This document shows, one piece after another, positions 35,557 through 44,131 of a stretch of 64,000 bases of DNA. The stretch lies in assembly GCF_049977365.1 (NCBI RefSeq), contig NZ_JBNGEN010000008.1:42000-105999 (forward strand). Reading direction: 5' to 3'. The stretch is from Brachymonas sp049977365 (GTDB lineage Bacteria; Pseudomonadota; Gammaproteobacteria; Burkholderiales; Burkholderiaceae_C). The notes beneath the pieces were generated by a model, which saw nothing but the letters and a program-made list of their open reading frames with translations, was not told the DNA's origin and searched no databases. Every line of letters begins with the position of its first letter. The stretch's first letter is position 1. The position numbers were made by a program, and so were the translations under genes.

Positions 35557-36630
35557 TCAGGCGCCCAGCGCCAGCAGCAGGCGGTTCCAGCCATAGCCGC
35601 CTGCCATGAGGTAGATCCACAGGGAGGCTGCCAGCAGGAGTGGGCGTACGCCAGTCTGCCGCATGGCCGACACATGGGTGCGCAAACCCAGCGCGGCCAT
35701 GGCCATGGCAAGCACGAAGGTATCGAGCCCGTCCAGCAGGGCCACTTCCCGTGGGGACAGCCAATTCAGGGTGTGCAACCCGGCCACGCCCATGAAGGCC
35801 AGCACAAACCAGGGCACGGTCACGCGCCGGGAGGCAGGTTCTGCAACGCCCTCCCCGGCTTCCTGCCTGCGCAGCCCAGCGAGCCAGGCTCCCATGACGA
35901 GCAGCACGGGTGCGAGCAGCATGACGCGCAGCATCTTCTCGATCACGGCCGTGGCGGCGGCCTGTTCTCCGACGGCATGACCGGCCACCACCACCTGGGC
36001 CACCTCGTGGATGCTGGAACCGACATAGAGTCCGTAGGCGTGGGCATCGAGCCCCGGCAGGTGCGACAACAGGGGATAGACGAACATGGACAGAGTGCCA
36101 AACACCACCACCGTGGCCACGGCAATGGAGACCTTGTGTGCCGGTGCACGCACCACCGGCTCCGCCCCCATGACGGCTGCTGCACCGCAGATGGCCGAGC
36201 CCATGCCCACGAGCAGCGTGGTTTCGCGATCCAGATGGAACACATGGCGCCCGAGCACCCAGGCCAGTCCGAGCGTGCTGGCGACCATGACCATGTCCAG
36301 CAGCAGCCCCACCCACCCCACGGCCAGGATCTGGCCAAAGGTGATTCGGAACCCGTAGAGAACGATGCCGGCGCGCAGCAGGCTGGAACGGGCAAAGTCG
36401 ACGCCCGGGGCCACATGGGGGAGCCAGCGCGGGCCGGCGAGATTGCCGACGACCATGCCGATCACGATGGCGAGTGTGAGGGCCCCCAGGCCGCTGTCGC
36501 GCAATGCGGGCAGATCGGCAGCCCCCATGCCCGCAGCGGCCACCAGTGCAGACAGAAGGAGGCCCAGAGCCATGGGAGTGCGGATGCGAAACAGCCGGGA
36601 GCGTGACGGGGAAAGGGAAACGTGCGACAT
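35557..36630 (-). CDS. yeiH: YeiH-family (UPF0324) membrane protein
   Basis: 357-residue inner-membrane protein with about ten hydrophobic segments, of the YeiH/PSE family, proposed to export sulfate or related anions; function is not settled. Signatures: GVDFARSSLLRAGIVLYGFRITF in parts, MGSAICGAAAVMGAEPVV in parts, YVGSSIHEVAQVVVAGHAVG in parts, and LAMAMAALGLRTHVSAMR in parts. No good Shine-Dalgarno precedes the chosen ATG; another in-frame ATG lies 14 codons upstream (36672). Divergent from a lysR gene, as for yeiH-yeiE in enterobacteria. Confidence 0.88.
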   Translation of the reverse strand: MSHVSLSPSRSRLFRIRTPMALGLLLSALVAAAGMGAADLPALRDSGLGALTLAIVIGMVVGNLAGPRWLPHVAPGVDFARSSLLRAGIVLYGFRITFGQILAVGWVGLLLDMVMVASTLGLAWVLGRHVFHLDRETTLLVGMGSAICGAAAVMGAEPVVRAPAHKVSIAVATVVVFGTLSMFVYPLLSHLPGLDAHAYGLYVGSSIHEVAQVVVAGHAVGEQAAATAVIEKMLRVMLLAPVLLVMGAWLAGLRRQEAGEGVAEPASRRVTVPWFVLAFMGVAGLHTLNWLSPREVALLDGLDTFVLAMAMAALGLRTHVSAMRQTGVRPLLLAASLWIYLMAGGYGWNRLLLALGA

Positions 36631-36677
36631 GGGAAAGGAGCGAAACGGAAGGCCGTCCGCCGCAGAGAGCATGGAAG

Positions 36678-36707
36678 ATGGGTGCACTATAGGGCGTGTG
36701 CACCCAT
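36678..36707. promoter_or_regulatory. Palindromic operator candidate between yeiH and lysR
   Basis: Perfect 10-bp arms ATGGGTGCAC and GTGCACCCAT with a 10-nt centre, midway between the divergent starts. The size and place fit a LysR-type binding site controlling both genes. Confidence 0.6.
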
Positions 36708-36792
36708 CAGTGAAATAGAATGTTTTTCTGTTTTCATCCACTTTCTTGATGGAATGCCGCCATCGAATCCTTACAGTGAAGGAGCTGCCGAC

Positions 36793-37770
36793 ATGGACAC
36801 ACGCATGGCGTCGAGCCTCAATCTGCATCTGCTGCGCATGTTCGAGGCCGTGGCACGGCTGGGCAGTTTCTCGGAGGCGGCCACAGCCCTGCATGTGAGC
36901 CAGCCAGCCGTCTCCCGCGCAGTGCGGGAGCTGGAGGAGCAGGTGGGACTGCCACTGATCGAACGCGGCAGCGATCTGCACCGCAGCGCCATCCGGGGTG
37001 TGCGCCTTACCCCGGACGGTCAGGCGCTGCAGGCCCATGCGCAGGGCATCTTTGCGCTGGAGCATGCCGCCGTGCAGGATTTGCGGCAGCGGGTGGGACT
37101 GCAGTCGGGTACCCTGGTGGTGGCCGCCAGCACGACGGTGGCCGGATACTGGCTGCCGGGCTATCTGGCCCTGTGGCGCCAGCACTATCCGAGGCTGCAC
37201 TGCGCCCTGCGGGTGGGCAACACCGAGGAAGTGGCAGGCTGGGTGGCGCGCTGTGAGGCGGATGTGGGGCTGGTGGAGGGCGAAGTGACGGGCCCCACTC
37301 TGGAAGTGGCCGACTGGCACGAGGATGCGATGGCGCTGGTGGCCGCCCCCGATCATCCTCTGGCGCGGGCCGGAACCGTCACGCCACGGCAGCTGCAGTC
37401 ATGCCGGTGGCTCGCTCGTGAGGCCGGATCGGGCACGCGCACGGAGATGGAGGCCTTCTGGGCTGCCATGGGCATTGCCCCCGCCGCCTGCGACGAACTG
37501 GGCAGCAACGAGGCCATTGCCCGTGTGGCGGCGGCAGGCGATGGTGTGGCGCTGCTGCCTCAGGTGCTGGTGGCGGATCTGCTGCAGCTGCAGGCCCTGC
37601 AGGTGCTGGCCCCTTCCGCAGCCATGCTCCGCAGAGCCCCGACCGTGCAGCGGCAGCAGCGACCGGCCGGAACCTGCTGGGTGCGCGCATTGCATGTGCT
37701 GACCTTGCGGGGACGCCCCCGGGGGCCAGCAGTGTCCACGTTCATGACCCTGTTGCGCCCGCCAGGTTGA
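36793..37770 (+). CDS. LysR-family transcriptional regulator
   Basis: 325 residues: N-terminal winged helix (LNLHLLRMFEAVARLGSFSEAA in parts, LHVSQPAVSRAVRELEEQVGLPLIER in parts) and a periplasmic-binding-like effector domain with the LysR-substrate fold (GTLVVAASTTVAGYWLPGYL in parts). Start fixed by AAGGAG 9 nt upstream of MDTRMASS. Divergent from yeiH, so likely its regulator (YeiE-like). Its last 29 nt overlap the 3' end of the convergent ptsI. Confidence 0.93.
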   Translation: MDTRMASSLNLHLLRMFEAVARLGSFSEAATALHVSQPAVSRAVRELEEQVGLPLIERGSDLHRSAIRGVRLTPDGQALQAHAQGIFALEHAAVQDLRQRVGLQSGTLVVAASTTVAGYWLPGYLALWRQHYPRLHCALRVGNTEEVAGWVARCEADVGLVEGEVTGPTLEVADWHEDAMALVAAPDHPLARAGTVTPRQLQSCRWLAREAGSGTRTEMEAFWAAMGIAPAACDELGSNEAIARVAAAGDGVALLPQVLVADLLQLQALQVLAPSAAMLRRAPTVQRQQRPAGTCWVRALHVLTLRGRPRGPAVSTFMTLLRPPG

Positions 37771-39616
37771 GGGAGGAGGCGGCAGGCAGCGGAGCCGGTC
37801 CGGCCACGGGAGAAGCCGAGGCCGCCGCAGAGCCTGTGGGCAGGGCTTCTGGCGGCAGCTGCAGCATGACGGCAGGGTCATCGCTGTGGATGACGGACTG
37901 CGCCCAGGATTCGAGCTTGGCCGCATGGGCGCGCACGATTTCCTGCTTGACGGCAAGAATCTGCGCGGGATGCATGGAGAAGCTGCGCAGCCCCAGCCCC
38001 AGCAGCAGCCGGGTATAGGTGGTGTCGCCGGCCATTTCGCCGCAGACGCTCACGGGCTTGCCGGCGGCACGGGCGGCCGCAATGGTGCCTGCGATGAGCT
38101 GCAGCACGGCCGGATGGAGCGGATCGTACAGATAGGCGACCGACTCGTCGGCACGATCGATGGCCAGGGTGTACTGGATCAGGTCGTTGGTGCCGATGGA
38201 GAGGAAGTCGAAGTACTTGAGGAACTCGCGCGCGGTGAGTGCTGCCGCAGGCACCTCGATCATGGCGCCGAGCTTCACCTCGCCATAGGCCACACCCTTG
38301 GCGTCCAGCTGCTCGCGGGCCATGGCGATCATCGCAATGGTCTGCCGAATCTCGGTGACATGTCCCAGCATGGGAATGAGCAGATGCACCGGACCCAGAG
38401 CCGCCGTGCGCAGAATGGCGCGCAGCTGGGTCAGGAACATGCTGGGCTCGGCCAGACTCCAGCGGATGGCGCGCAGCCCCAGCGCGGGGTTGAGGTGGGC
38501 GTTGTCGGGCACGGCATCGTTGAGGGGCTTGTCGGCCCCGACGTCGATGGTGCGGATGGTCAGGGGCAGGCCCTTCATGCCTTCGAGGGCACGGCAGTAG
38601 GCCTGGTACTGTTCCTCTTCGTCGGGCAGGTTGCCCTTGCGTCCCATGAACAGGAACTCGCTGCGGAACAGCCCCACGCCCACGGCCCCGGCCGCCAGGG
38701 CGGCTGCGGTGTCCTCGGGCAGTTCGATATTGGCGAGCAGCTCGACCTTCTGTCCGTCGAGCGTGACGCAGGGAGTGTTGAGCAGGCGACGCAGGCGGGT
38801 GCGGTCCAGCTCTTCCTGCCGGCGCCGGAAGCTGTATTCATCGAGCGTGATGGGGGGCGGGTTGATGAGCAGCACCCCGGCATCGCCGTCGATGATGACC
38901 CAGTCGTCCTGCTGGACGAGCTGGCTGGCACTGCGCGCCCCCACCACGGCGGGAATGCCCATGCTGCGTGCGACGATGGCCGTGTGGCTGGTCTTGCCGC
39001 CGACGTCGGTCACAAAGCCCTTGAAGATGCTCTGCCGGAACTGGAGCATGTCTGCCGGAGACAGATCGTGAGCGACGAGCACAAGGGGCACGTCTTGGGC
39101 GTTGATGTCCAGGAAGCTGGCCTCGGCCTCCCGGGCCTGCCGCCGGGCCTGCTGCTGGGCTGCGAGCAGCGACTGCTCGCCCTGCATGCGCTTGATGATG
39201 CGCTCGATGACCTGTTCGAGGTCGGCCTTGCGCTCGCGCAGATAGGGGTCGTCCATCTCGTCGAACTGGCGTGCGAGCTTCTCGAACTGGGTGGACAGCG
39301 CCCAGCCTGCGTTGTAGAGGCGGTCGGCGATCCAGTAGCGCACGCCACTGAAGATCTCGTCGTCCTGCAGCAGAAGCATGTGCACTTCGAGCAGGGAATA
39401 CAGCTCGCTGGGCACGTCCTTGGGCATGGTGGCCAGCAGGAGCTGGATTTCCTGGACGGCCGAGGCGCGGGCATCGCGCACACGGGTCATTTCGGCCTCG
39501 ACCTGGTCGGGCTCGATGAAATAGTGGCCTACGTCTGCGCGGCTCGAACCGATGACCACGGCGCGCCCGATGGCCACGCCGCGCCCAACGCCGATGCCAT
39601 GGATGGAAATGGTCAT
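37742..39616 (-). CDS. ptsI: Phosphoenolpyruvate-protein phosphotransferase, PTS enzyme I
   Basis: Takes phosphate from PEP and passes it to HPr. 624 residues, longer than the usual 575-590 because of a C-terminal tail of about 40 Ala/Pro/Ser-rich residues. The phosphorylated His211 lies in GGKTSHTAIVARSMGIP, PEP-binding motif LFRSEFLFMGR, DFLSIGTNDLIQYTLAIDR in parts and the catalytic Cys in VCGEMAGD. Third gene of EIIA-ptsH-ptsI; a large hairpin lies in the 208-nt gap after ptsH. Confidence 0.97.
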   Translation of the reverse strand: MTISIHGIGVGRGVAIGRAVVIGSSRADVGHYFIEPDQVEAEMTRVRDARASAVQEIQLLLATMPKDVPSELYSLLEVHMLLLQDDEIFSGVRYWIADRLYNAGWALSTQFEKLARQFDEMDDPYLRERKADLEQVIERIIKRMQGEQSLLAAQQQARRQAREAEASFLDINAQDVPLVLVAHDLSPADMLQFRQSIFKGFVTDVGGKTSHTAIVARSMGIPAVVGARSASQLVQQDDWVIIDGDAGVLLINPPPITLDEYSFRRRQEELDRTRLRRLLNTPCVTLDGQKVELLANIELPEDTAAALAAGAVGVGLFRSEFLFMGRKGNLPDEEEQYQAYCRALEGMKGLPLTIRTIDVGADKPLNDAVPDNAHLNPALGLRAIRWSLAEPSMFLTQLRAILRTAALGPVHLLIPMLGHVTEIRQTIAMIAMAREQLDAKGVAYGEVKLGAMIEVPAAALTAREFLKYFDFLSIGTNDLIQYTLAIDRADESVAYLYDPLHPAVLQLIAGTIAAARAAGKPVSVCGEMAGDTTYTRLLLGLGLRSFSMHPAQILAVKQEIVRAHAAKLESWAQSVIHSDDPAVMLQLPPEALPTGSAAASASPVAGPAPLPAASSLNLAGATGS

Positions 39617-39694
39617 GGGTGTGTCTCCGTGGATGCCCCGCTCGCCTCCTGCCGGCTCCGGTCAGGCGGGGCTGCGCACAGGAAGGGCGAAGTC

Positions 39695-39742
39695 TTTTGC
39701 CAGAGCCTCCGCAGGCACAGGCCGCCGGAGGATCTGGCAAAG
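39695..39742 (-). repeat. Long imperfect hairpin between ptsH and ptsI
   Basis: TTTGCCAGA-G-CCTCCG pairs with CGGAGG-A-TCTGGCAAA across a 14-nt loop (15 of 16 positions pair). There is no T run after it on the minus strand, so it is probably not a terminator but an mRNA processing or stability element. Confidence 0.6.
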
Positions 39743-39824
39743 GACGCCCTCCCCCGGCCGCATCGGCCATCGGGGGAGCACTGCCCGATCATACCCACAG
39801 ATGTGCGCAGGCCCTGCCGGAAAA

Positions 39825-40094
39825 TCACTCCCCTTCGCCGAACTTGTCCTCGAACAGGGCCACCAGGGCCTGCATGGCCTCGGCCTCGCGCTCTCCGTCG
39901 GTTTCCAGCGTGACCTCGGTGCCGATGCCGGCAGCCAGCATCATCACGCCCATGATGCTCTTGGCGTTGACGCGGCGGCTGCCCCGGCTGATCCAGACCT
40001 CGCAGGGGAACGATCCAGCGAGCTTGGTGAGTTTGGCCGAGGCCCGCGCATGCAGGCCCAGCTTATTGCTGATGGTGATGGATTGCTGAATCAT
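39825..40094 (-). CDS. ptsH: HPr phosphocarrier protein
   Basis: 89-residue phosphocarrier. His15 is in KLGLHARASAKL and Ser46 in NAKSIMGVMML, the site for HPr kinase, which is encoded in the same window. The start overlaps the 3' end of the EIIA gene by 32 nt. Confidence 0.98.
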   Translation of the reverse strand: MIQQSITISNKLGLHARASAKLTKLAGSFPCEVWISRGSRRVNAKSIMGVMMLAAGIGTEVTLETDGEREAEAMQALVALFEDKFGEGE

Positions 40095-40527
40095 CGGGAG
40101 GCTCTCGTTTCTGGTCCTGCCGCGGTACGCGGCCTACGGTCATGATGCCCTGGCTGCCGCCGGACATGGCGCGTTCGAGCATGTCGGGCAGCGGCAGTGC
40201 GGCATAGGTCACGGCGCGCAGCAGCATGGGCAGGTTCACCCCGGCAAGTGCACGCAGCTCCAGCCCATCCTCTCCAGGCTCCTGCACCAGGGTCTGCACC
40301 ACGTTGCTCGGCGTGGCGCCGAACACATCGGTGAGCACCAGCACCCCCCGGCTGCCGTGCACGTGCTCAAGCAGGATGCGCGCCGATTCCAGCGTCACTT
40401 CGGGAGATTCATTGGGCTGCACGTCGAGTGCCAGCACGCGCTCGCCACTGTCCGGGAAGACGTGCAGGGCACACTGGCGCAGTGCATGGGCCAGCGGGGC
40501 GTGGGCAATGAGGAAGATATGGTTCAT
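40063..40527 (-). CDS. PTS EIIA(Man)-family protein
   Basis: 154-residue EIIA of the mannose/fructose family (PF03610 type). The phosphoacceptor His is His9 in LIAHAPLAHAL, and VLVLTDVFGATPSNVV is the family motif. No EIIB, IIC or IID gene lies near, so it works as a regulatory acceptor rather than in sugar uptake. The frame is open upstream of the chosen ATG, but MNHIFLIAHA is the family start. ptsH begins within its last 32 nt. A gshB gene often found upstream in relatives is absent. Confidence 0.94.
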   Translation of the reverse strand: MNHIFLIAHAPLAHALRQCALHVFPDSGERVLALDVQPNESPEVTLESARILLEHVHGSRGVLVLTDVFGATPSNVVQTLVQEPGEDGLELRALAGVNLPMLLRAVTYAALPLPDMLERAMSGGSQGIMTVGRVPRQDQKREPPDDSAIHHHQQ

Positions 40528-40862
40528 GGAAAAGAGGATGGTCGGACACACTGCACCCGCCTGTTTGCAGGCAGGGTGCGGTGCACCTATCCGTGCATGA
40601 TACTTCGGCGCTCTCCCCCTCCCGCCCCCATGCCATGCTCCGTCGCCCTGCGCCGACACTCCATGCCATGCCAAGGGCATGGTCCGGCGGGGCGCTGTAG
40701 GTCCTTTTGCCACAGTGCATCGGCATGGAGCGGGAAACGGGGACTTGCCCCCGGTCCTGCACGCCCCGGGGAAAGCCACTACACTTTGCGCACCGATCTC
40801 CCCACGATGGAAACGACACGGAACGGGCTCGCCGCCCGCCGTCGCGCAAGGCATCTGTCATC
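40528..40862. other. Divergent intergenic region between the EIIA gene and tlpA-like gene
   Basis: 335 nt with no gene. It contains a nearly perfect hairpin at 40553-40579 (GCACCC+GCCTG pairing with CAGGC+GGGTGC, one bulge), just before the EIIA start on the minus strand, and a second one around 40668-40685 (CCATGCC/GGCATGG). No clear promoter motif. Confidence 0.5.
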
Positions 40863-41363
40863 ATGAAACGCATCTTCTCCCTCATGGGCCTGCTGGCCGC
40901 CCTCGGCGTGGCAGCTGCCGCCTACTTCACCTTTGCCAGCCATGACCGGGCTCCGCAGAGCAGCTTCGTGATGCTCGACGGCAGCCAGCGCACCACCGAC
41001 GACTGGAAGGGCAAGGTCACGCTGGTGAACTTCTGGGCCACGAGCTGCACCACCTGCGTGGGCGAAATGCCGATGCTCAAGGCCACCCAGGAAAAATACG
41101 GCAGCCAGGGCTACCGCACGCTGGCCGTGGCCATGCAGTACGACCCCCCGGCCTACGTGGTGAACTTCGTCAAGACCCGCCAGCTCCCCTTCGATGTGGC
41201 CCTCGACAGCACCGGCAGCGCGGCCAGGAACTGGGGCAACATCTCCATCACGCCGACCTCGTTCCTGCTCAACAAGAAGGGCGAGATCGTCAAGCGCTAC
41301 GTGGGCGAACCCAATCCCCAGGAGCTGCACGCCCTGATCGAGAAGCTGCTCCACGAGGCGTGA
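40863..41363 (+). CDS. TlpA-like membrane-anchored thioredoxin-family protein
   Basis: 166 residues: an N-terminal signal anchor (IFSLMGLLAALGVAAAAYF) and a periplasmic thioredoxin-like domain with the redox pair Cys62/Cys65 in FWATSCTTCVGEMP. The cis-Pro region is ITPTSFLL. Likely a periplasmic disulfide reductase, for example for cytochrome c maturation; the substrate is unknown. Single gene with a strong terminator. Confidence 0.92.
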   Translation: MKRIFSLMGLLAALGVAAAAYFTFASHDRAPQSSFVMLDGSQRTTDDWKGKVTLVNFWATSCTTCVGEMPMLKATQEKYGSQGYRTLAVAMQYDPPAYVVNFVKTRQLPFDVALDSTGSAARNWGNISITPTSFLLNKKGEIVKRYVGEPNPQELHALIEKLLHEA

Positions 41364-41391
41364 TGCCTCTGCCGGGCGCCCTGTCCTGTCC

Positions 41392-41417
41392 AGCCCCTGC
41401 CCCGCAGGGGCTTTTTT
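41392..41417 (+). terminator. Intrinsic terminator after the TlpA-like gene
   Basis: Perfect 9-bp stem AGCCCCTGC/GCAGGGGCT, 3-nt loop, six T. Confidence 0.93.
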
Positions 41418-41531
41418 GTGCAGCACGCCTGTCCGCCGCAGCAGGCGCTGCCCCCGGCCATCGGGCAGTCGTGGCCTGGATATGAATGTCTGATCTGGAT
41501 CATGGCGCAGACGGAACGCAACGCCAGTCAA

Positions 41532-41550
41532 TGAAAACAATTCTCATTCA
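41532..41550 (+). promoter_or_regulatory. Putative Fur box upstream of feoA
   Basis: The 19-mer TGAAAACAATTCTCATTCA matches the NATA/TAT-type ferric uptake regulator consensus. A -10 TATGAT (41565-41570) and weak -35 TTCTCA (41541-41546) overlap it, so Fur would block the promoter. The ATG of feoA follows 24 nt after the -10. Confidence 0.72.
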
Positions 41551-41593
41551 TTAGGGTTTTGCGCTATGATGCCCGCATCATTCAGCCACTCGA

Positions 41594-41911
41594 ATGGCCT
41601 CTGGCCATCTCCATGCCGTGAAAACCATCTCTCCCGATGCAGGCCCGATTGCCCTGCATGCCCTGCCGACCGGTCAGCAGGCCGTCGTCAGCCAGGTGTT
41701 GCCCGATGCAGACGGCAAGAACGACAACCTGACTCTGCGCCTCACCGAAATCGGCTTCGTGCCGGGTGAAAGCGTGCGCATCATGGCTCGCGGATTCGCT
41801 GGACGCGATCCGCTGGCAGTGCGCATTGGCCACACCACCTTTGCCATGCGCCGGCACGAGGCCGCACGCATTCTGGTACAGCCGGAGGGACGCCATGCGC
41901 AAGCCCACTGA
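41594..41911 (+). CDS. feoA: Ferrous iron transport protein A
   Basis: 105-residue SH3-like small protein that supports FeoB. LHALPTGQQAVVSQVL, LTEIGFVPGESVRIMARG in parts and VRIGHTTFAMRRHEAARILV in parts are the FeoA pattern. No Shine-Dalgarno before the ATG. Its end overlaps feoB by 17 nt. Confidence 0.94.
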   Translation: MASGHLHAVKTISPDAGPIALHALPTGQQAVVSQVLPDADGKNDNLTLRLTEIGFVPGESVRIMARGFAGRDPLAVRIGHTTFAMRRHEAARILVQPEGRHAQAH

Positions 41912-43808
41912 ACAGCCGGTGCAGATGCCCGCCTCCACCCAGCCGCGTCCGCCGCAGCGCATTGCCCTGCTGGGCAACCCGAACTGTGGCAAGACGGCCC
42001 TGTTCAACCTGCTCACGGGCAGCCGCCAGAAGGTGGCCAACTACGCCGGCGTGACGGTGGAGCGCAAGGAAGGCGTGGCCCGCACGCCCGCCGGGCGTGA
42101 TGTGTTCGTGCTCGATCTTCCGGGCACCTACAGCCTGCATGCCGCCTCGGCCGACGAGGCCGTGACACGGGACGTCATCACCGGACACTCCCGCGAGGCG
42201 CTGCCCGATCTGGTGGTGAGCGTGGTGGATGCGACCAACCTGCGGCTCAACCTGCAGCTGGTGCTGGAAGCCCGTCAGCTCGGCCTGCCCATGCTGCTCG
42301 CGCTCAACATGAGCGACATGGCGCGCGACAACGGCATCGAGATCGATCTTGCCGCCCTGTCGCACGAACTGGGCATGCCCGTGGTCGAGACCGTGGGGGT
42401 CGAGGCCGACGGCGCCCGCGATCTGCTGGCCGCGCTCGACGAGCCCCTGCAGCGCCCGCACCTCATCAAGGCAGAGGCCCGCGAGTGGCGCAAGCCTTCG
42501 CTGGCCGACATCCTGGCCACTCAGGCGCAGGTGCGTCATATCGTGCACACTGCCGTGCACCAGACCACACGCAAGCTCGAAATCAGCGACCACATCGACC
42601 GCTGGGTGCTGCATCCGGTGTGGGGCCCCGCCATCCTGGCGGTGACCCTGTTCCTGATGTTCCAGGCCGTGTTCAGCTGGGCCTCCATCCCCATGGACGC
42701 CATCAAGGCCGGCACCGAAGCCGCTGGCCAGTGGGTGAGCCATGTCATGCCTCCGGGCGTGCTGCGCAGCCTGATCGTGGATGGTGCCATCGCCGGGGCC
42801 GGGGCAGTGCTGGTGTTCCTGCCGCAGATCCTGATCCTGTTCCTGTTCATCCTGGCGCTGGAGGATTCGGGCTACCTGCCGCGGGCCGCTTTCCTGCTGG
42901 ATCGCATCATGGGCACCGTGGGGCTCTCCGGGCGGTCCTTCATTCCGCTGCTGTCGAGCTTTGCCTGTGCCGTGCCGGGCATCATGGCCACGCGCACCAT
43001 CGGCAACTGGCGCGACCGGCTGCTCACGATCATGATCGCGCCGCTCATGACCTGTTCGGCCCGCCTGCCGGTGTATGCCCTGCTGATCGCGGCCTTCATC
43101 CCCTCGCGCCCCGTGCTGGGGCTGTTCAACCTGCAGGGGGTGGTGCTGTTCTCGCTCTACCTGTTCGGCATCGTCTCGGCCATGCTGGTGGCGTGGGTGA
43201 TGAAGCACTGGCGCCGCCATGCCTCGTTCTCGCCGCTGCTCATGGAGCTGCCTTCCTACCGCTGGCCCAACCCGCGCAATCTGGCGCTGGGCCTGTATGA
43301 GCGCGGCTGGATCTTCGTGCGCCGCGTGGGCACCATCATCCTCGCGCTGACCGTGGTGCTGTGGTTCCTGAGCAGCTATCCGGCCCCGCCTGCGGGTGCC
43401 ACGGGTGCCGCCATCCAGTACAGCTTTGCCGGCATGCTGGGGCGCCTGCTCGAACACCTCTTTGCCCCCATCGGATTCAACTGGCAGATCGCCATTGCGC
43501 TCGTGCCCGGCATGGCCGCACGGGAAGTGGTGGTGGGCGCGCTGGGCACCGTGTATGCCCTGTCGAGCAGCGGGGACGGCGTGGCCGAACAGCTCGCTCC
43601 GCTCATCGCCCACCAGTGGTCACTGGCCACGGCCGTCTCGCTGCTCGTGTGGTTCGTGTTTGCGCCCCAGTGCGTCTCCACGCTGGCCACCGTGCGCCGC
43701 GAGACGCACAGCTGGCGCTACGTGTGGATCATGGCGGCCTACCTCTTCGGCATGGCCTACCTGGCCAGTTTCGTGGCCTATCGGATGACGCTGGCGCTCG
43801 CGGCCTGA
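41895..43808 (+). CDS. feoB: Ferrous iron transport protein B
   Basis: GTP-dependent ferrous iron permease, 637 residues. N-terminal G domain: P-loop GNPNCGKT (27-34), DLPGTYSL, and NMSD; then a helical domain and a membrane part with two Gate motifs (FLFILALEDSGYLPRAAFLLD in parts, LSSFACAVPGIMATRTI in parts) and LVPGMAAREVVVGALGTVY in parts. It is shorter than the 770-residue E. coli protein, as in many beta-proteobacteria. Start chosen at MRKPTEQP, inside the end of feoA. Confidence 0.97.
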   Translation: MRKPTEQPVQMPASTQPRPPQRIALLGNPNCGKTALFNLLTGSRQKVANYAGVTVERKEGVARTPAGRDVFVLDLPGTYSLHAASADEAVTRDVITGHSREALPDLVVSVVDATNLRLNLQLVLEARQLGLPMLLALNMSDMARDNGIEIDLAALSHELGMPVVETVGVEADGARDLLAALDEPLQRPHLIKAEAREWRKPSLADILATQAQVRHIVHTAVHQTTRKLEISDHIDRWVLHPVWGPAILAVTLFLMFQAVFSWASIPMDAIKAGTEAAGQWVSHVMPPGVLRSLIVDGAIAGAGAVLVFLPQILILFLFILALEDSGYLPRAAFLLDRIMGTVGLSGRSFIPLLSSFACAVPGIMATRTIGNWRDRLLTIMIAPLMTCSARLPVYALLIAAFIPSRPVLGLFNLQGVVLFSLYLFGIVSAMLVAWVMKHWRRHASFSPLLMELPSYRWPNPRNLALGLYERGWIFVRRVGTIILALTVVLWFLSSYPAPPAGATGAAIQYSFAGMLGRLLEHLFAPIGFNWQIAIALVPGMAAREVVVGALGTVYALSSSGDGVAEQLAPLIAHQWSLATAVSLLVWFVFAPQCVSTLATVRRETHSWRYVWIMAAYLFGMAYLASFVAYRMTLALAA

Positions 43809-43839
43809 CCCGGCCTGCCGCGCCGAAAGGAGAACTCTC

Positions 43840-44085
43840 ATGCTGCAGCAATTCATCGTCTATGCCATTGTTCTGGTTGCGGCCGTGTACGCGGCATGGC
43901 GCCTCATGCCCGCGGCATGGCGCACACAGCTGGCCAGCCGGCTCGCAGGCGGCGCGCAGCGTTCCGGGCTGGTGGATGCCCACAAGGCCGAGCAGCTCCG
44001 CCAGCAGCTCAGCACCACACCCGGCTGCGGCAGCTGCAGCAGCTGCAAGGGCTGTGGCCATGTCCCGCACGACACCGCTCCCTGA
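43840..44085 (+). CDS. Small membrane-anchored Cys-rich protein (FeoC-like position)
   Basis: 81 residues: an N-terminal membrane helix (FIVYAIVLVAAVYAAW), a basic-helical middle part and a C-terminal Cys cluster GCGSCSSCKGCGH (four Cys). Preceded by AAGGAG at good distance and only 31 nt after feoB, so it belongs to the feo operon. It is not homologous in layout to E. coli FeoC but could bind iron or an iron-sulfur cluster and serve FeoB. I recall such proteins downstream of feoB in Burkholderiales, without proven function. Confidence 0.82.
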   Translation: MLQQFIVYAIVLVAAVYAAWRLMPAAWRTQLASRLAGGAQRSGLVDAHKAEQLRQQLSTTPGCGSCSSCKGCGHVPHDTAP

Positions 44086-44131
44086 GGGCGCTCTCCACTG
44101 GCCGGCCGCCCCTGCAGGCGGCATGGCCCCG

